From: Epiperipatus broadwayi
Taxonomy: Eukaryota; Onychophora; Udeonychophora; Euonychophora; Peripatidae
Assembly (NCBI GenBank): GCA_028023455.1
Contig: JAQFVV010006640.1
Coordinates: forward strand, 328,001 to 392,000
Direction of reading: 5' to 3'
Length of the DNA: 64,000 nt
Position numbers and translations under genes: made by a program. Positions 50,651 through 63,756 of the stretch are shown in pieces. Position 1 is the first letter of the stretch, and every line of letters begins with the position of its first letter. The notes under the pieces are model-generated. The model saw nothing but the letters and a program-made list of their open reading frames with translations, ran no database searches and was not told where the DNA came from.

Positions 50651-52968
50651 AAAATAAAATAATGCTCTATCATATACAATATAAATAAATAAAAGCTAAA
50701 TTACTAGCAGTATACAAGTAAAAGTATTATGCCTATATACATCACCAAATTTTTTCCTGAATCAAACATCTAATGTTATAGCAATTACAAATTTTATTGG
50801 TCTAAAAATTAACAAAAGTCAAATTTGGTAATCTGGATTAGAATATTTACATATGTAATATTTAAATACAAGTATATTTTCTATTTAGGTACAGCAACTT
50901 ATATTTTCTTTTATAGTTTTATAAATAAAATAATAATAATATATTTTTGCATTTTAAAAATTATTAATTATTGTAAGTCTTATTAAATGTAATTGTTTCC
51001 TCCCTCCCCTCCCCCCTCAAATATTACCGGAATTTCAAAACTTCATTTAACCATTGTAATTGTGTAAAAATAGTAATTTTAAAAGTATTGCAGCCATTAA
51101 TATTTTATCAATATTAACACATTATGTTATTTATTCATATTTAAAATAGTATGGCTGTTCTTTTAAATAGTGAACATTAGATTGTAGCTCTATTTAAATG
51201 ACGGTTTAACCTCATAATGGGCAAACTTTTTTATTCTATATACTTTCATCAGTTTAAAGATAGCTTTTCACTGATGTTTTTAAGTACTATCTTCATTAAA
51301 ACACCATTTATGATATAAATTTTAAACTGCAATAATATATTCAAGCTTTAATGGAAATTAGATAATGAATATATATATATAGAACAAAAATATTTTTTAA
51401 AAGTATCAATAATTGCTTTATGTTATAGTAGTATCATAATTTTTTCATATATCCTTTTTAAAATTAGTGTTCAAGTCAGAAAACAAGAGAGAAATGGAAT
51501 CAATTTCTGAAGCCATGCTATTGTTATCTAGCTATGTGTTCTATAAAAAGATATTTCTAAAGCAATGGTTGCGTTCTGTTTAGATTTTGATGTTAATTTT
51601 GAATCTAAGGCATGTATTTGGTTTTGAAACTGCAACTGATTTCTTGTCTTCACAAATTTTTAATTTTTTTAATTGTTTTTCAAGTAATATGGTTATATAC
51701 AGATTAAACTAGTGGTCAAATGTGCAAAATCTGAAGAAATTAATACCTACAATAGCAAGAATTGGTCCTAATATACTCTATATCCAAACATATATAGCGT
51801 TTTTCTAAAAAAAAAAAACCTTTACGATTTTTTATTGCTCCATTTTTTTGATTATCTAAATCTAAATAAACTTATGACAAATAATAATTATAGACATTTG
51901 AAACTCTAAAGAGAAAATAAGCTGGTTTTTGAAGTGAAATTATGAACCTAAAAGAAATAATGCAGGAGCACGTCTTATGTAATACTAAATTTGAATTATT
52001 TTTATCATTTCAATTTTTAAAAGTATAATTATTATTGCTGCATTAATTTAGACTATTAATAATAATTTATTTCACGGTACTTTTTAAAATAGCACGATAG
52101 AATCAACTTGATATAATGTAGTAGTGTAGTGTTATTATTCATCTAAATATAACTTACATAAAGAAAAAGTAAGAAATCTTTTACTGTTGTTCAATTTTAT
52201 ATACAGTATATATTTTTATCAATATTAAGATAATAAGTAACATACTTAGCAGTGAATATATTTGTCTAATCTCATTCTAAGTAAACATAAACGATTGTTT
52301 AATATGTCTTTAAATCGTTAATACTTTGAAAAAATGGTCAACTTCAGGCAATATAAATAAATCACCAAACCATCAAAGTTCCTGAGTAGAGTATAAAAAA
52401 AATTGCTCACGCATACCAATGTCTTCATCTCAGTGCTAATTATGATATAAGATTACTCTATGTAAAAATAACCCATATATTCAGTGGGCATATGGTGTTT
52501 GATCCAGTAATAGTGAAGATCACACTATTATACTTTTAATTGAAATTTATGTGACCGACCCAGAATATTCAGAGATTTTTACTTTTTAGCTAATTATTTC
52601 TAGATCCATTTATTGCCCAATACTATATGATATAGATAGTTAAATTAGCTATGGATGGTCTACTGAAGTACAGTAATAATTCTATTTGTGAATTGAAAAC
52701 AATTTTAAGTTCTAGAAGGTTAGATTTGAACTCCAGGTTATATCAGTGAAGGATATGATTACCACTGTCCTATGAGATACTCCTATTGTATGTAGGAAGT
52801 AGAGAATTGTTGTTTCTAAGCTTTACTTATCTATAAGTAATTTGGAAAAAAAATTCAAACATTGATTTTATTTTTGAATGATGATCTAATGCAGTATCTA
52901 ACCTTAAAGCGGATTATAAGAATGTACGTGTGTTTGTGTCATAAATTATTTTAATTATAAGCAAATGA
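50651..52968. other. AT-rich stretch without recognised genes
   Basis: A C/T-rich run at 50,998-51,018 stands out. Near 52,715-52,790 a minus-strand box-B-like string (gagttcaaatct) might be a SINE remnant. No gene recognised. Confidence 0.5.
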
Positions 52969-53085
52969 TTTTATTGCTTGAGAGTTCATGAGAAGTTCAA
53001 GCATTGGGAGTTCTAGAACTGGAATCTACCCAAGACTTTATACTCCAAAGTCTGACATTTGCCATTACACTAAACAATGATAAAG
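52969..53085 (-). repeat. SINE-like copy sharing its tail with 38,613
   Basis: Opens with ttttattgcttgagagttc...gaagttcaa on the plus strand. On the minus strand a box-A-like gtgtaatggcaaatgtcag and a box-B-like ggtagattccag precede that tail, the order expected of a tRNA-derived SINE. The 77-codon frame at 53,004-53,237 is incidental. Confidence 0.45.
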
Positions 53086-53310
53086 CTATATCACCAGCGG
53101 CTACTAATTTGTCAAATATTGTTCAACGCTGTCTTACTAGTTGCTTTGGGCTAAATATTAATCTAGAAATGAGAAGAATTACAAATGAATTTATATATAT
53201 GAAATTTATTTGTTTATTTATATATGTGTGTGTATAGTCTGCTTTAAGTAATTTTAATTTATCACATAATATTGGAATTAAAATGATTAGAAAGTGTTCT
53301 CATGTGTCAT

Positions 53311-53389
53311 AGCTTCAGCCGGGAAGCGGACCCGCTAACCCGGGACAACTGCTTGTAAGGCAGCCGTGCTGATCTCTCGACCACCAAAG
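53311..53389 (-). repeat. tRNA-like pseudogene or SINE head, copy 2
   Basis: Much richer in G+C than anything around it. On the minus strand an anticodon-like arm (CTGC-CTTACAA-GCAG, T33 present) and a perfect five-pair T-stem (CCGGG/CCCGG) can be drawn. The T-loop is 15 bases instead of 7 and is itself self-complementary (AGCGG/CCGCT). The acceptor pairing is incomplete. It aligns with 4327-4415. A working tRNA is unlikely. Confidence 0.55.
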
Positions 53390-56300
53390 AATTTATTAAT
53401 GAATTGAAAAAAAATGTTGCTTTTTTTTCCATTTTAATTGTTCTTAATTTAATAAAATTATATAAATTTAATTTATAGTAAATAATTGACTTTCAAACAT
53501 GGAGACAACAGTGTTGAGCGTTTATCCGGGGAACTTTAGCTCTTGAGTCAGTCATTCTACTCCTGTATTATTTAATGTGAAAGATTTTTACTGTTAACTG
53601 AAATACAAAATATTTCTACAAGTAAGCTATCATTTCTTTACTTTGATTAATAAAATTTTCGTTATAATTAAGAATATACCATTTAACATTGCTAGAATCC
53701 TACATGTATTTCTATTGGGAAAATATGGAAAAGAATATAAAACACCTACAAAACAATGTGTCTAAGTCGTTTAGAAAGAAAAGCTTGTTACAAAAAAAGT
53801 TGAAAGGCGGTATTATAAGATGTCATATAAACGGACTAAGAAACCAATATATGATATAGATGAATATGCTGTTTCATAGACTTCTTTTGCAAAAATGATC
53901 TTTAAAAAATTTTTTTATTTTCTCTTTTTATTTATTTTTTTACTGAAGTCAAAGTGGCCTTTAACATTTTTGTTAATTATTAGAATTCTGAAATTGTTTT
54001 TATTCATATATATATAATTGAAAAGTTTGTAACTGATAACTCATGAAATTCAAACACAAAAATTGTGTCATCATCCATGGATCCTGAGCTCTGGATTCCA
54101 ACACTATATCTCTATACTTATACCATTCAGGACAATTGCTTTTAATTTATTTGTAAAGTGCTGATGTGAAACTTTCAACAAAATATCTGATATTTGGATT
54201 AGATAATCAAAAATAGAGAAGAAAAAAACCCATCTACACTTACACTAATGATTATTTATTAGTGTATAACAATGAAATAATCGGAAATAAAACAAAAATT
54301 CTATATATAAAGTTGTATAATATAAGTATTAATTTTTTTGTATATTGTTAAACAATATTGTGTAGTCAATTTTTTTTGAAGTTATATTGGATTTCTATAT
54401 GAAAGCCTTGTTCTACTTTATTAATGTTTTATAATTGTTGTTGTTTTACTTTTATTATGGAACACTAGATGGTGTTATATATGTAATAATTTGTTAATGA
54501 GAGATTCCTCATTTTGTTTAAGGAGAAGTCACGGTGCATCACATCACATCATAATGTTATAATAGATTATTAATATTTGAAAAGGGCACTCGACCATATG
54601 CCAAAAAAAGCTTTTTGCATATGATTAATACATATTTATATTAGCTGTTTTATATGATTTTTTTTGTTGTTGAAGTAATTTTTATAGCAATTCATGATTT
54701 TATTTCGTTTATCTGTTATAAGGTGTAAAATACTTATATGTACAGAATAAGCATTGAAGCTTTAATGTCATCAGATAACTAAAGAGAAAAGATAAATTAT
54801 GGTATGATTTAATATTTTTAAGAAATTCTTATACAAATATTTTATTTTATTATAAAATATAATGGTGTTTTCAAATTTGAATGACTAAGAATGACATTTT
54901 AAAGTTTTTGCTATGTCTGAATAGCAATGGAGAAGAACTAAAAAGCTATTCTAGTTTGATCCATTTAATTTAGAACTCTCACTTTTGGAAAAGTTTAAAA
55001 TAATTAACAGTATAAATCTTGGCAAAATATAACCTTTGACTTTTTTATTGATTTAGCAATTTGTCAATAATATTGTTTATTGCCTTTATATTAATTGAAA
55101 GGACATGATTTATACTCTAACAGGTCTGTTATATAGTTCACAATAATTTAGGGTGTATGCACAAATATATATAAAGTTGAAAGAAAAAGAAGAAATAAAC
55201 ACAGACATACACTTTTGTAGATATTTTCTACATTTCATTTAGAATAATAATGACATCGTAAAAGAATTAAATAATTTTGAATTTAAAATAGCATTTTATT
55301 ATAAATTAAAACATCATAAAAGGTCTAAATAAATATTAATGTTGTGTTATTATTCTGATTTTGAAATTTAAAAACAAGTATGGTATTTTTGAAATCTTTT
55401 AATTAATTGGTAAATTATCTATTTTTAAAAATCTTTATATATCACACCTTGATAAAACTTCAAACTTGCTTTTGAAAAGATTAAAATTCTTTTCAAGATA
55501 AAAAAAATACTGTTCTTAAATTTAGTGTTTTTATCACCTCACCAAGACTATAAAAGACTGGATAGAAAGAGATTAGTTCTCTCTGGATAGTAGTTTTTGA
55601 AAAGAACAATCTGATTTTATAGTTTGGTTTTAATATATTTGAAAAGAGAATTTGGCTAGTAAATTTTTTGTGAAGTAGTTAGTTGCAGTAGTTGGTAAAT
55701 ATGTACAGAATAGCTAACTGCAGCCTGGTTTCCTGAGTTATACAGAGCTACCTTGAGGATGTAAGAATGCAAGGAAGAAGCTGTTCTACAGTTCAATGGT
55801 GGAGTTTGAATTTACATGGAGGAAATGACCCACTTCTTTATGTTGAAATTCATAGCCTAAAATGTGGACAAAACAGTTTTCTGGCCTGAAGCTTATCAAA
55901 TCAAAGACAGTAGGGAATTCATGAAATGCCAACCTACCTGATTATTCTTTCATGATACTGACAATTACCTGGACTGATCTCCATCCAGAAAAACCATCAA
56001 TTGCTGTAGAAGTAATTATACATAAGTTGGTGTATTTAAAGGCAGAGAAGCACAGATAAACATATATACAGTGGATGGTTAATAATATTATATATTAAAG
56101 ATTACATTCTAAAAAACAATTTTGCTTATGTTAAACATCTAAAAATGAATATTTAATTGATAAATGCTATTATATTTGTTTTTTCAAGAAAATAAGTGAA
56201 AATATTTAAAATCTATATTTTTTAAATTTAAAGACATTTCTAATTATTCAATCGACAATAATCCAATCCAGATTGACTTATATTTTTAAAAGAAAAAAAA

Positions 56301-56689
56301 GTTTATAATACTTTTTTTAAAGAAAAAATTGTATTTATAAACTGATATTTTTTTAAAACAAGAAAAAAAACCTGATAACTAATTTTAATTATATCTATAT
56401 TTTTATACACATGTATTAGTGGAAAATTTATGTGCTTTTCAAATAGAATTAAGTAGGAAAAATATATTTTTATGACAAATTAAAATATAATATAAATATT
56501 TATGTGCACATAATTTCTATGTGCACAAACATATATGTTAATTATGTGGTATAAAAATTAATAATTCTATTATTTTGACAAATTTAAATATATTTATGTA
56601 ATAGTAAAATGTGTAACTGTGTGCATATTATGGGTGTTATATGTAAACCCCCATATAGTAACTTAAAAATGTTAATCATATATTATTGT
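53390..56689. other. AT-rich stretch without recognised genes
   Basis: Near 55,549 a TATA-like tataaaag is followed by about 400 bp of higher-complexity sequence (to about 55,960), which could be a solo LTR or the 5' end of an unknown element, but no second copy was found. Otherwise nothing. Confidence 0.4.
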
Positions 56690-56945
56690 AGGTCAATTTA
56701 AATATGTTTAGAAATTATGTGCACACATATGTATGTGTGTCTTTATATATTGCTGAGTGTCAAATAGGATGTATATATAAAATTTATTCATCATTAAATG
56801 TCAATTCAAATATGTCCATTTCTAAATTGTACTGCACTCTGTGTGCATATATATATATATGTGTGTGTATCAATGAGTGTCAAATAGAACATATATATAA
56901 AATTTTAGTCATTTTTTTAATTTTTAGATGCCAATTAAAATGTAT
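56690..56945. repeat. Tandem repeat, about two copies, period about 122 bp
   Basis: gagtgtcaaatag.a..tatatataaaattt occurs at 56,754 and 56,876, each followed by a gtcaatt/ccaatt.aaatatg block and, in the first unit, by tgtgtgcatatata. The 85-codon frame over it reflects this repetition. Confidence 0.65.
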
Positions 56946-57319
56946 TCCTTGTATATTATAAAACACACATCTGTACAGTGTATATTCATTTATGTAAACT
57001 CATTAAGAGGCATTGCAAATCAATGTAATAACTTGAATATTGTAAATCACATATATGTAAATCACAATGTGATATTTTTTATTATTGTATGTTAATCAAA
57101 ATCATGACTTCTAATTATATAGCATGTTCTAGAGACCTTAACTTCATATTTTTATTGTTGTTAATAAACTTGAACTCCATTGTTAAAATTATTCCAGTGA
57201 CTTCATTCTAAAAAGTTTACAATATTGCATATTTGCATCATCTTTTGATCACTGTAACAATTATAGATCTTACGTTCATTGAGCTAGATACATGCATAAC
57301 AGTCTGATATATAAAAGAG
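56946..57319. other. AT-rich spacer
   Basis: Nothing recognised. Confidence 0.4.
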
Positions 57320-57470
57320 GATGTATTTAGTGCTTTAGTGCAGTGAATATGACATTGTCCTAACTTGGTGTGAGAATTATATTCTTCAAATCCCATGTAC
57401 TATATTTTATTTAATCTTATTAGAAATTAAATTTATAGTTGGCCAGTAACATTAATGATGGCCAAAGCAT
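57320..57470 (+). repeat. SINE-like element, copy 2
   Basis: Box-A-like tagtgcagtgaatatg near 57,337 and box-B-like ttcttcaaatccc near 57,381, then the tail atagttggccag...gatggcc shared with 15,548-15,690. Confidence 0.4.
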
Positions 57471-58388
57471 TGATAATAATCAGCATGTTTTAATATCCCA
57501 GCATTATTTTTTGGATGTATTCTTATTCAGTAGCATCTAATTTTGTGCATCCAAACTAAGGTTTCAATAATTGTCCAAGCTGGAAAAGGGCTCAATAGTT
57601 GGCCTGGTTTACAGAAAACCCATTTCCAATCCAGCCACCAGATTGACTGTTGATTTATATTTTGATTGTTTAAATCTAGGCACAAGATTGACTGTTGATT
57701 TTATTCTGATGTAGTTTGATTGATGAATCATTCCTGATGATATATGATTATCTCTATTGACTATTACTTATACTTACATTAACTTATTATAATGCTGGTG
57801 TATGGTTAATTATAATCATATCTAATCTTTTTTGGCTGGTTGATTTCTCAGAGATCTCTTGATCTCATGCTCTCTTAATATATATTTTGAATTATTAAAC
57901 ATTACTTTAATAATTAATTTAATATTTTATTTTAAATTGAGTGGGAGTGATGATATTTGCCAACACTCCAGGTACAACTTTCTTTTTATGACCATGCCAT
58001 GAGACCCCATATTGTTACAATATATATTAATTTCTAGCTTTTATCTTAATGATTTGTTTCAAATAACTTATACTATCTATATATATATATTTGGAATGAT
58101 CAAAAGATTAATCTTTTTTCCTGCCCAATTTCATTAACTAAGAGTCAGTTACCAAAAGTTTTCTGGTTAGTGCCTAATTTGAATCTGCAGTCTTGTAAAT
58201 ACCTTTTTTTAGAATTTGAATCATATTACTAGAGATAAAATTATTACAACTAAAGAGAATGTTTGAAACAAAATTTATATTACTAAAAAGAACTACAGCT
58301 AAAATTTTACTGCCTAAAAATACAAACCATAATCTATATTTTAAATACAATTATATTATATATATATCTTGAGTCTAGATGTAATATA
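57471..58388. other. AT-rich stretch with a small duplication
   Basis: agattgactgttgatttta occurs at about 57,641 and again at 57,684. No gene recognised. Confidence 0.4.
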
Positions 58389-59012
58389 GGGAATTTGAAC
58401 ACAGACTTTAATGACCCCTTAAGCCATCCACTCTATCTCTACAACCAATACACATGTAAAAAAATAAATGATCTTCAATGTATGTATTTTGTGCTAAACT
58501 AGCAATCACCAATTGTTCCAGATCATCATTTCCCACACACATATATAATCAGTGCTTAGTTTATATTAAGATAGCAAATCTTTACATTTTTAATGGACAA
58601 ATTTCCATCTACTCCATCCTTCAACTCTTCAACCATTGGACATTTGAATAGACATTGTTCTATACAGGTCAGAGTGACAAAGTTAACATGAGCATGTCAA
58701 TAATATCGACATTTACAAGGGATTTAGGCATTCCATAATCAAATTTTCAGTAGTGGGGATAGCTGAAGAGTTAGAAGATGGAATAAACTGAAGCTTGCCC
58801 ATTAAAGTATGAATATTTGCTATCTTACTAAACCCAACACTGTTTTATATGTGTGTGTGAGAAGATGATTTAGACCAACTAATGAGTGCTAATTCAGCAT
58901 GAAATACATACATTGGAGATCAGTTATTTTTTCATATGGGTGTGGTTATATGTTTTAGTTGTGTGAGACAGTGGATCGCTTAAAAAAGCTTGAAAGTCGA
59001 TGTTCAAATCCT
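58389..59012. mobile_element. Family P palindromic element, copy 2 (uninterrupted)
   Basis: A 620 bp near-palindrome centred near 58,700. Left-arm blocks gggaatttgaacac, ttaagccatccactctatctc, gatcttcaatgtatgtatttt, gatcatcatttcccacacac and agatagcaaatctttac are each answered by an inverse block in the right arm, the last ending in gttcaaatcctc at 59,012. Each end has tRNA-like box A and B strings facing outward. Arm identity is roughly 75-80% by eye. No coding frame. Confidence 0.8.
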
Positions 59013-60329
59013 CTGTATTATATTAAACCATAATCTAGAACTTCTTTGTTTTTGTGTAAAGACTTGCTAACCTTTATATTTTATGTACATATTTAATTGT
59101 ATAATCTTATATTTTTAAAATTATGCTTATTTAAATTTAAAAGACAATAAAAATACTATTAATGATTTTATACAGAAGATATTAATATATATATATGTAT
59201 GTGTGGGTAATAAAACGATTTATGTTGAAATATAATTGGATAATGTAATATATAGATAACTGTTGTACAACTGAACCTGTTAGCATAAAAAATGCAAAAA
59301 ATAAATAAATAAATAAACGTATAAGAAGTTTATTATTTATATATTGATTATAATATAATCAATGTAAACGAGAAAAATGTAAAAATAACTGAATCTTTAT
59401 TATTAATAATTTATTTATTTATTTGTGCTTTTTTTCATGGCTTAAAAAAATCAAAATAACATTAATAATCTTCACTCGATGCTTTATCCTAGCCTTCTTA
59501 CAATAATATAAACAACGCTATTCACATTAGCTCATCCACATATATACACATGCACTGCCAACATAAATATGGTCAACAATTTTTTTTTGAAGTGATGTTT
59601 ACAAAGTAAATATTTTTTTCAAGTTAAACAATCAATATTATGTTATTTTAAAATGTATTCTCAATTCTATTTAAGCCATTGACATAGAGTGGATAATAGT
59701 AACTTTTAAAGTGCGTTATCTCACACCACTGACTATTATAAATCAGTGCATTGAGAAAATAACATCAATGAATATAACAGCTACAATAATATCTTACTTT
59801 GAAGACTACAATAAATTCTGCCCACAGAGAACTCATATTCAGTGTTTCAAAATACCAAATATTGTATTTAACAAAATTGTTCTAATAACTTTATTTTTAT
59901 TTTTATTTACAGATATTTGCTACATATGACATGGTTTTGTTTTTATTAATATGTATAATATAATAAACCTGGCTAATAAAATTGCATATAGATATGTAAA
60001 TAGGTAATCACCCAAATCAATGCAAAAATATAACAACAATAGTTTAATAATATACTACTTTGTTTAACAATTGAAAGAAAGCTCAACCAGATAATCCTGA
60101 AGCTAACACTTAATATACTTTACTTAATACAACACAAATATGGGGAAGAAAAATCTTTAAAATTAGGAACAGATGATTTTATTCAAGAGTGAACTAATAA
60201 ATTTAAAAAAAAAAAAAAACTTTTCAAGTTTATAAACAACTTAATCTCAAAAACTAGTTATTGTATATATTACTGTATATATAATTTATAAAACAGTTCA
60301 AGAACATTAAAATTTCTAATATGGATTAT
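59013..60329. other. AT-rich stretch without recognised genes
   Basis: A short palindrome atattgattataatataatcaat lies at about 59,340. The 72-codon frame at 59,711-59,929 has no domain. Confidence 0.5.
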
Positions 60330-60840
60330 CAGGATTGTGACATGGAATTCTTTTAAGATTGTTATAAATATAAATAGATTGATTTTTGAATTCTTTAAAG
60401 CAAAGAATTATGACTGTTTTTCCAACAATGATCTTACTAATTTGATCAAAATGAAATATATGCTACTTTCTGTTTGGCAAGATAGTATATTAAATATGAA
60501 GCTTCATAATAAATATAAAAGATTTAAAGACAGAAATTCAATGGCTGTCAAAAACAACTGCAAATAAGATTCAGGCATTGGCTGATTATAGCTATTCTAG
60601 ATCTTTTTTTGTTGTTGATGCATCGAAAACAACATATGGAACTGTGAAATGATCTATTAAATCCAGCAATGACACTTTCTTATATGATGACCATGATGTT
60701 TTGAGCAACTGGAAAGATTATTTTGATAATCTTTTGAATAATAATATGAGAACTGAGATGATGGCTTTTAATGATGTATTTATTTTTATATCTTCATTTA
60801 GACTTGAACAAAGATGTAAAACTTAAGTAAACTCAATCAG
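60330..60840 (+). pseudogene. LINE remnant: linker between endonuclease and RT
   Basis: From 60,337 the translation reads TWNSFK, then after frame changes KIQALADYSYSRSFFVVDAS near 60,570, with KTTYGT following, then LYDDHDVLSNWKDYFDNLLN near 60,690-60,735. This is the standard run E-I-Q-x-x-A-D ... F-Y-x-A-x-K-x-x-Y-G ... I-L-x-x-W-x-x-x-F-x-x-L-L-N found just before the RT domain of CR1/RTE-type LINEs. The RT does not follow; the sequence runs into a tandem array. At least one stop and one frame change. Confidence 0.7.
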
Positions 60841-60870
60841 CTTTTTATATTCTTAAAAAATGGAAAGATT

Positions 60871-61640
60871 ATTCATTAAGTGGATAGTCACTTGTCTAAT
60901 AAATGACTAATAAAAATTATTAATATACTTCTATCATGTCATTTGTGTCAAATTTGTGATGGCAATAAGTTTTATATTTATCAATTAAATTGTAGTAATT
61001 GGCTATCTATATATAGTGAACATTAATAAAGCTATGTATAAAAAATTGTGATCTGGGCCAACTGGTAAGTACTGCTTCAGCATGAAATGTGCATTTTAGG
61101 GAATCATACATCTTTTTCACATGTCTTTGTTCTTATGGTTATAATTACATTCCTCCATGAGGTATTAAAAGATGAGAGAAAGCTGTCCTTACCTTGTGGT
61201 AGTGAAAAGTACACTTTTAGAAGTATTATTCATTAAATGGATAATCTCTAATCTAGTGAATGATTAATAAAAATTATTAATATACTTTTATTAAGTAGTT
61301 TGTGTCAAATTTATGAGTGCAGTAAGTTTGACACATATTTATTAAATTATAGTATGCATTAGTAAAGATATGTTAACTAAGATATGTTGTAATCTGGACC
61401 AACTGATAAGTGCTGATTCAGCATGAAAGGTGCATTTTGGGGATCTTTTTTTTTCACATGTTTGTGGCCATATAATTATAATTATACCTCTCCACAAAAT
61501 ATTAAAAGTGGAAAACAGTCCTTACCTTGTGTAAGGATAGTGCAGTAAAAATTACCCTAATGAAATATTATTTCATTAAATGAATAATCTCTTGTCTAAT
61601 GAATGACTAATAAAAAGTATTGCTAAAGATATTTCTTTAC
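60871..61640. repeat. Tandem array with units of about 350 bp (2.2 copies)
   Basis: attcattaa.tggataat.t starts units at 60,871, 61,228 and (partial) 61,571. Each full unit contains gtaatctgg.ccaact..taagt, gcttcagcatgaaa-type and tttttcacatgt blocks that match the inner right arm of family P (58,870-58,940; 34,990-35,070). The array therefore grew from a family P fragment plus neighbouring LINE-adjacent DNA. Confidence 0.75.
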
Positions 61641-61794
61641 AAAAAAGATTTGAGTAAATTTCAACACTGAACACTTAAATAATTAGTCATGAGCAATGGA
61701 ATAATTTATCAAAATGTTGATCCACATTCACATTACATTCGAACTTGGAAGCAAAACTTCCAGCAGAAGTTTTACCTATGACAACTGCATTAAC

Positions 61795-62425
61795 ACAGAG
61801 TCAAAACTCTCCATACAGTAGTGCCACTCAGCACAAGCCAGAGTAACAATGAATGCAGGAAAAGTTTGTGCATAAAATCTCTATCTAGTGCCTACTCACG
61901 CAGTATCACCAGATTAGTTTCTAGCTTGTGGCTTTCTTCAGTGAGGAGTCTTGAATCTGAGAGCATTGGATCTAGTACTTAGGATCTTTTCAGCAACCAT
62001 CCTTTACCTTAATAGCTAACTATAAAGCTTTGAGACCAAAATGAAAACATAATAATGTTTTCAATTTAAGCTCATTGGCTTATATAATCATATAGATCTG
62101 AACTCAGTTCAGCAATCATATTTTTGTCTGATTCTTTAATAACTACAGTCACCATAACATTATTGTGTTTTTATTTTGGACTCAAAGCTTTATAATTAGC
62201 TAATCAGTTAAAATTTGGTTGCATTAAATCCTTAGATCTAAGTGCAATGCTCTCAGATCCAATCCAGCATAATGATGAAAACCATAAGCTAGAAACTAGT
62301 CTGGATATATTGGATGAATAGTCACTACATAGGAATTTTATGCACAAACCTTCCTGCATCCATTGATTACTCTGTCTTACACTGATTGGTGCTACTACAA
62401 GGAAAGATTTGCATCTGTGTAAGAA
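61795..62425. repeat. Fold-back element with arms of about 200 bp
   Basis: Left arm 61,795-61,985 and right arm 62,215-62,425 are inverse with about three of four bases kept. Matching blocks include acacagag.caaa.ctctcc, gcaggaaaagtttgtgcataaaat, agactagtttctagctt.tgg, and ctgagagcattg. The 83-codon minus frame at 62,204-62,455 lies in the right arm; no matching frame survives in the left arm. Confidence 0.75.
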
Positions 62426-63756
62426 GCTTATGTTATTATAAAGAATGGTGATCATGCAACTGTATTAGAAAAATGCCAATGCTCAATTGTGTCATATCAT
62501 CCTATAAGATGAATTCTGTCCAAATACCTCAAAAATACACATATCTTGATGCTCTTAAGGCTGTTCCTAAAAGATGTATACCAAAGCCATCTGAAATTTT
62601 TGTAGATACCATAAAAAAGACAAAACTGAAATAACCTGGGAAAAACATGAAATCTCTGAAAAATGAATTAAAATAAATGATCTGCCAGAGATCTTAGGAG
62701 AAAAATCAAGTGAGAAATGTGCTGTTGGAGAAATGATCAGATTACAAAACACCAGTTGTTTAACAATATCCCCAAAAAATCACCAGTCAAATGGAAGACT
62801 GATTCACCCAAATCATGCACTGCCAGTGTATAGATAGCTTACTTTTTGATAAATAACTGTAATATATCAACAGACTCAAGGAGAAATGCATGACTTCACT
62901 ATATTTAATTATTATATAATTTATGTACTACTTACATGATAAAAAATGAAGAGAAAAGGTGTTGTAGTTTAGAAAACAAAATTTAGATGTTTCAGTATTG
63001 TAATGATCAACTTATACATGTTTAAATTTATAATGTTTAAAATTTATTTTAATTTGATTCAGATGCAATCTGACATTAAACATCAGGAAATATAAGGCAC
63101 ATATTTTTTATTTAAATATTTTATATATTTAAATAAAGACAAAAATATTTTCTTTATTATGTGATAATAATGACTACTACATGACCACTATTTGCATTAC
63201 CTCTCTAAATTATGTAGGAAATAAGCTCTCCTAGTAAATGGACTTGGAATAAATATGCAAACCAAATAACAGTATATATAAGGAAGTTAACACACTATTT
63301 AAACAAATAAGAACATCATTTATTTACAAAGTATCACAATTGGCAGTCAAGATGCAGTGTTTTTCCCCTAAACATGTTTACATCATAGACTGCATAATAA
63401 TAATTGTAGTAATTGCTTTAATATGCTGTTTCTCACTTTCAACTTTCAGTTCTCACACACAGTGGAAAATGATAGTAGTAATTTGTAAATTATCCAGTGT
63501 TTAGATTGATTAATTTTAAAATATTAATCTTTCAATCAAATATTATACTACTCACCAAATTATATGAATCAGCAAATTTGCCCATAGAATAAATCTCTGG
63601 TCTTCCATAAACATTGGATATAAAATGTTGTATATTGCTGACCCTTACAAATACAATACATTTATTCAAATCATTAGCATAATAGCACAGTCATACATGT
63701 ATATCTAATATGGGATAGTTATAACCAATACACTTTTATTATAATGATAATTTTAG
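62426..63756. other. Unannotated stretch before the candidate exon
   Basis: 62,452-62,632 is a 60-codon plus frame without a start that is less AT-biased than its surroundings (it contains YTYLDALKAVPKRCIPKPSE). It has no clean splice acceptor or donor and no domain I recognise, and might be another transposon remnant. The rest is AT-rich. Confidence 0.35.

Noticed and set aside
55549-55960. TATA-led block that might be a solo LTR or promoter
   Set aside because: No second copy, no TG...CA ends and no splice donor or frame could be shown.
59711-59929. 72-codon plus frame
   Set aside because: No domain, AT-driven composition, no repeat partner.
62567-62752. 61-codon minus frame
   Set aside because: Antisense to a plus frame that is itself uncertain; composition is Ser/Phe/Leu-rich from AT bias.
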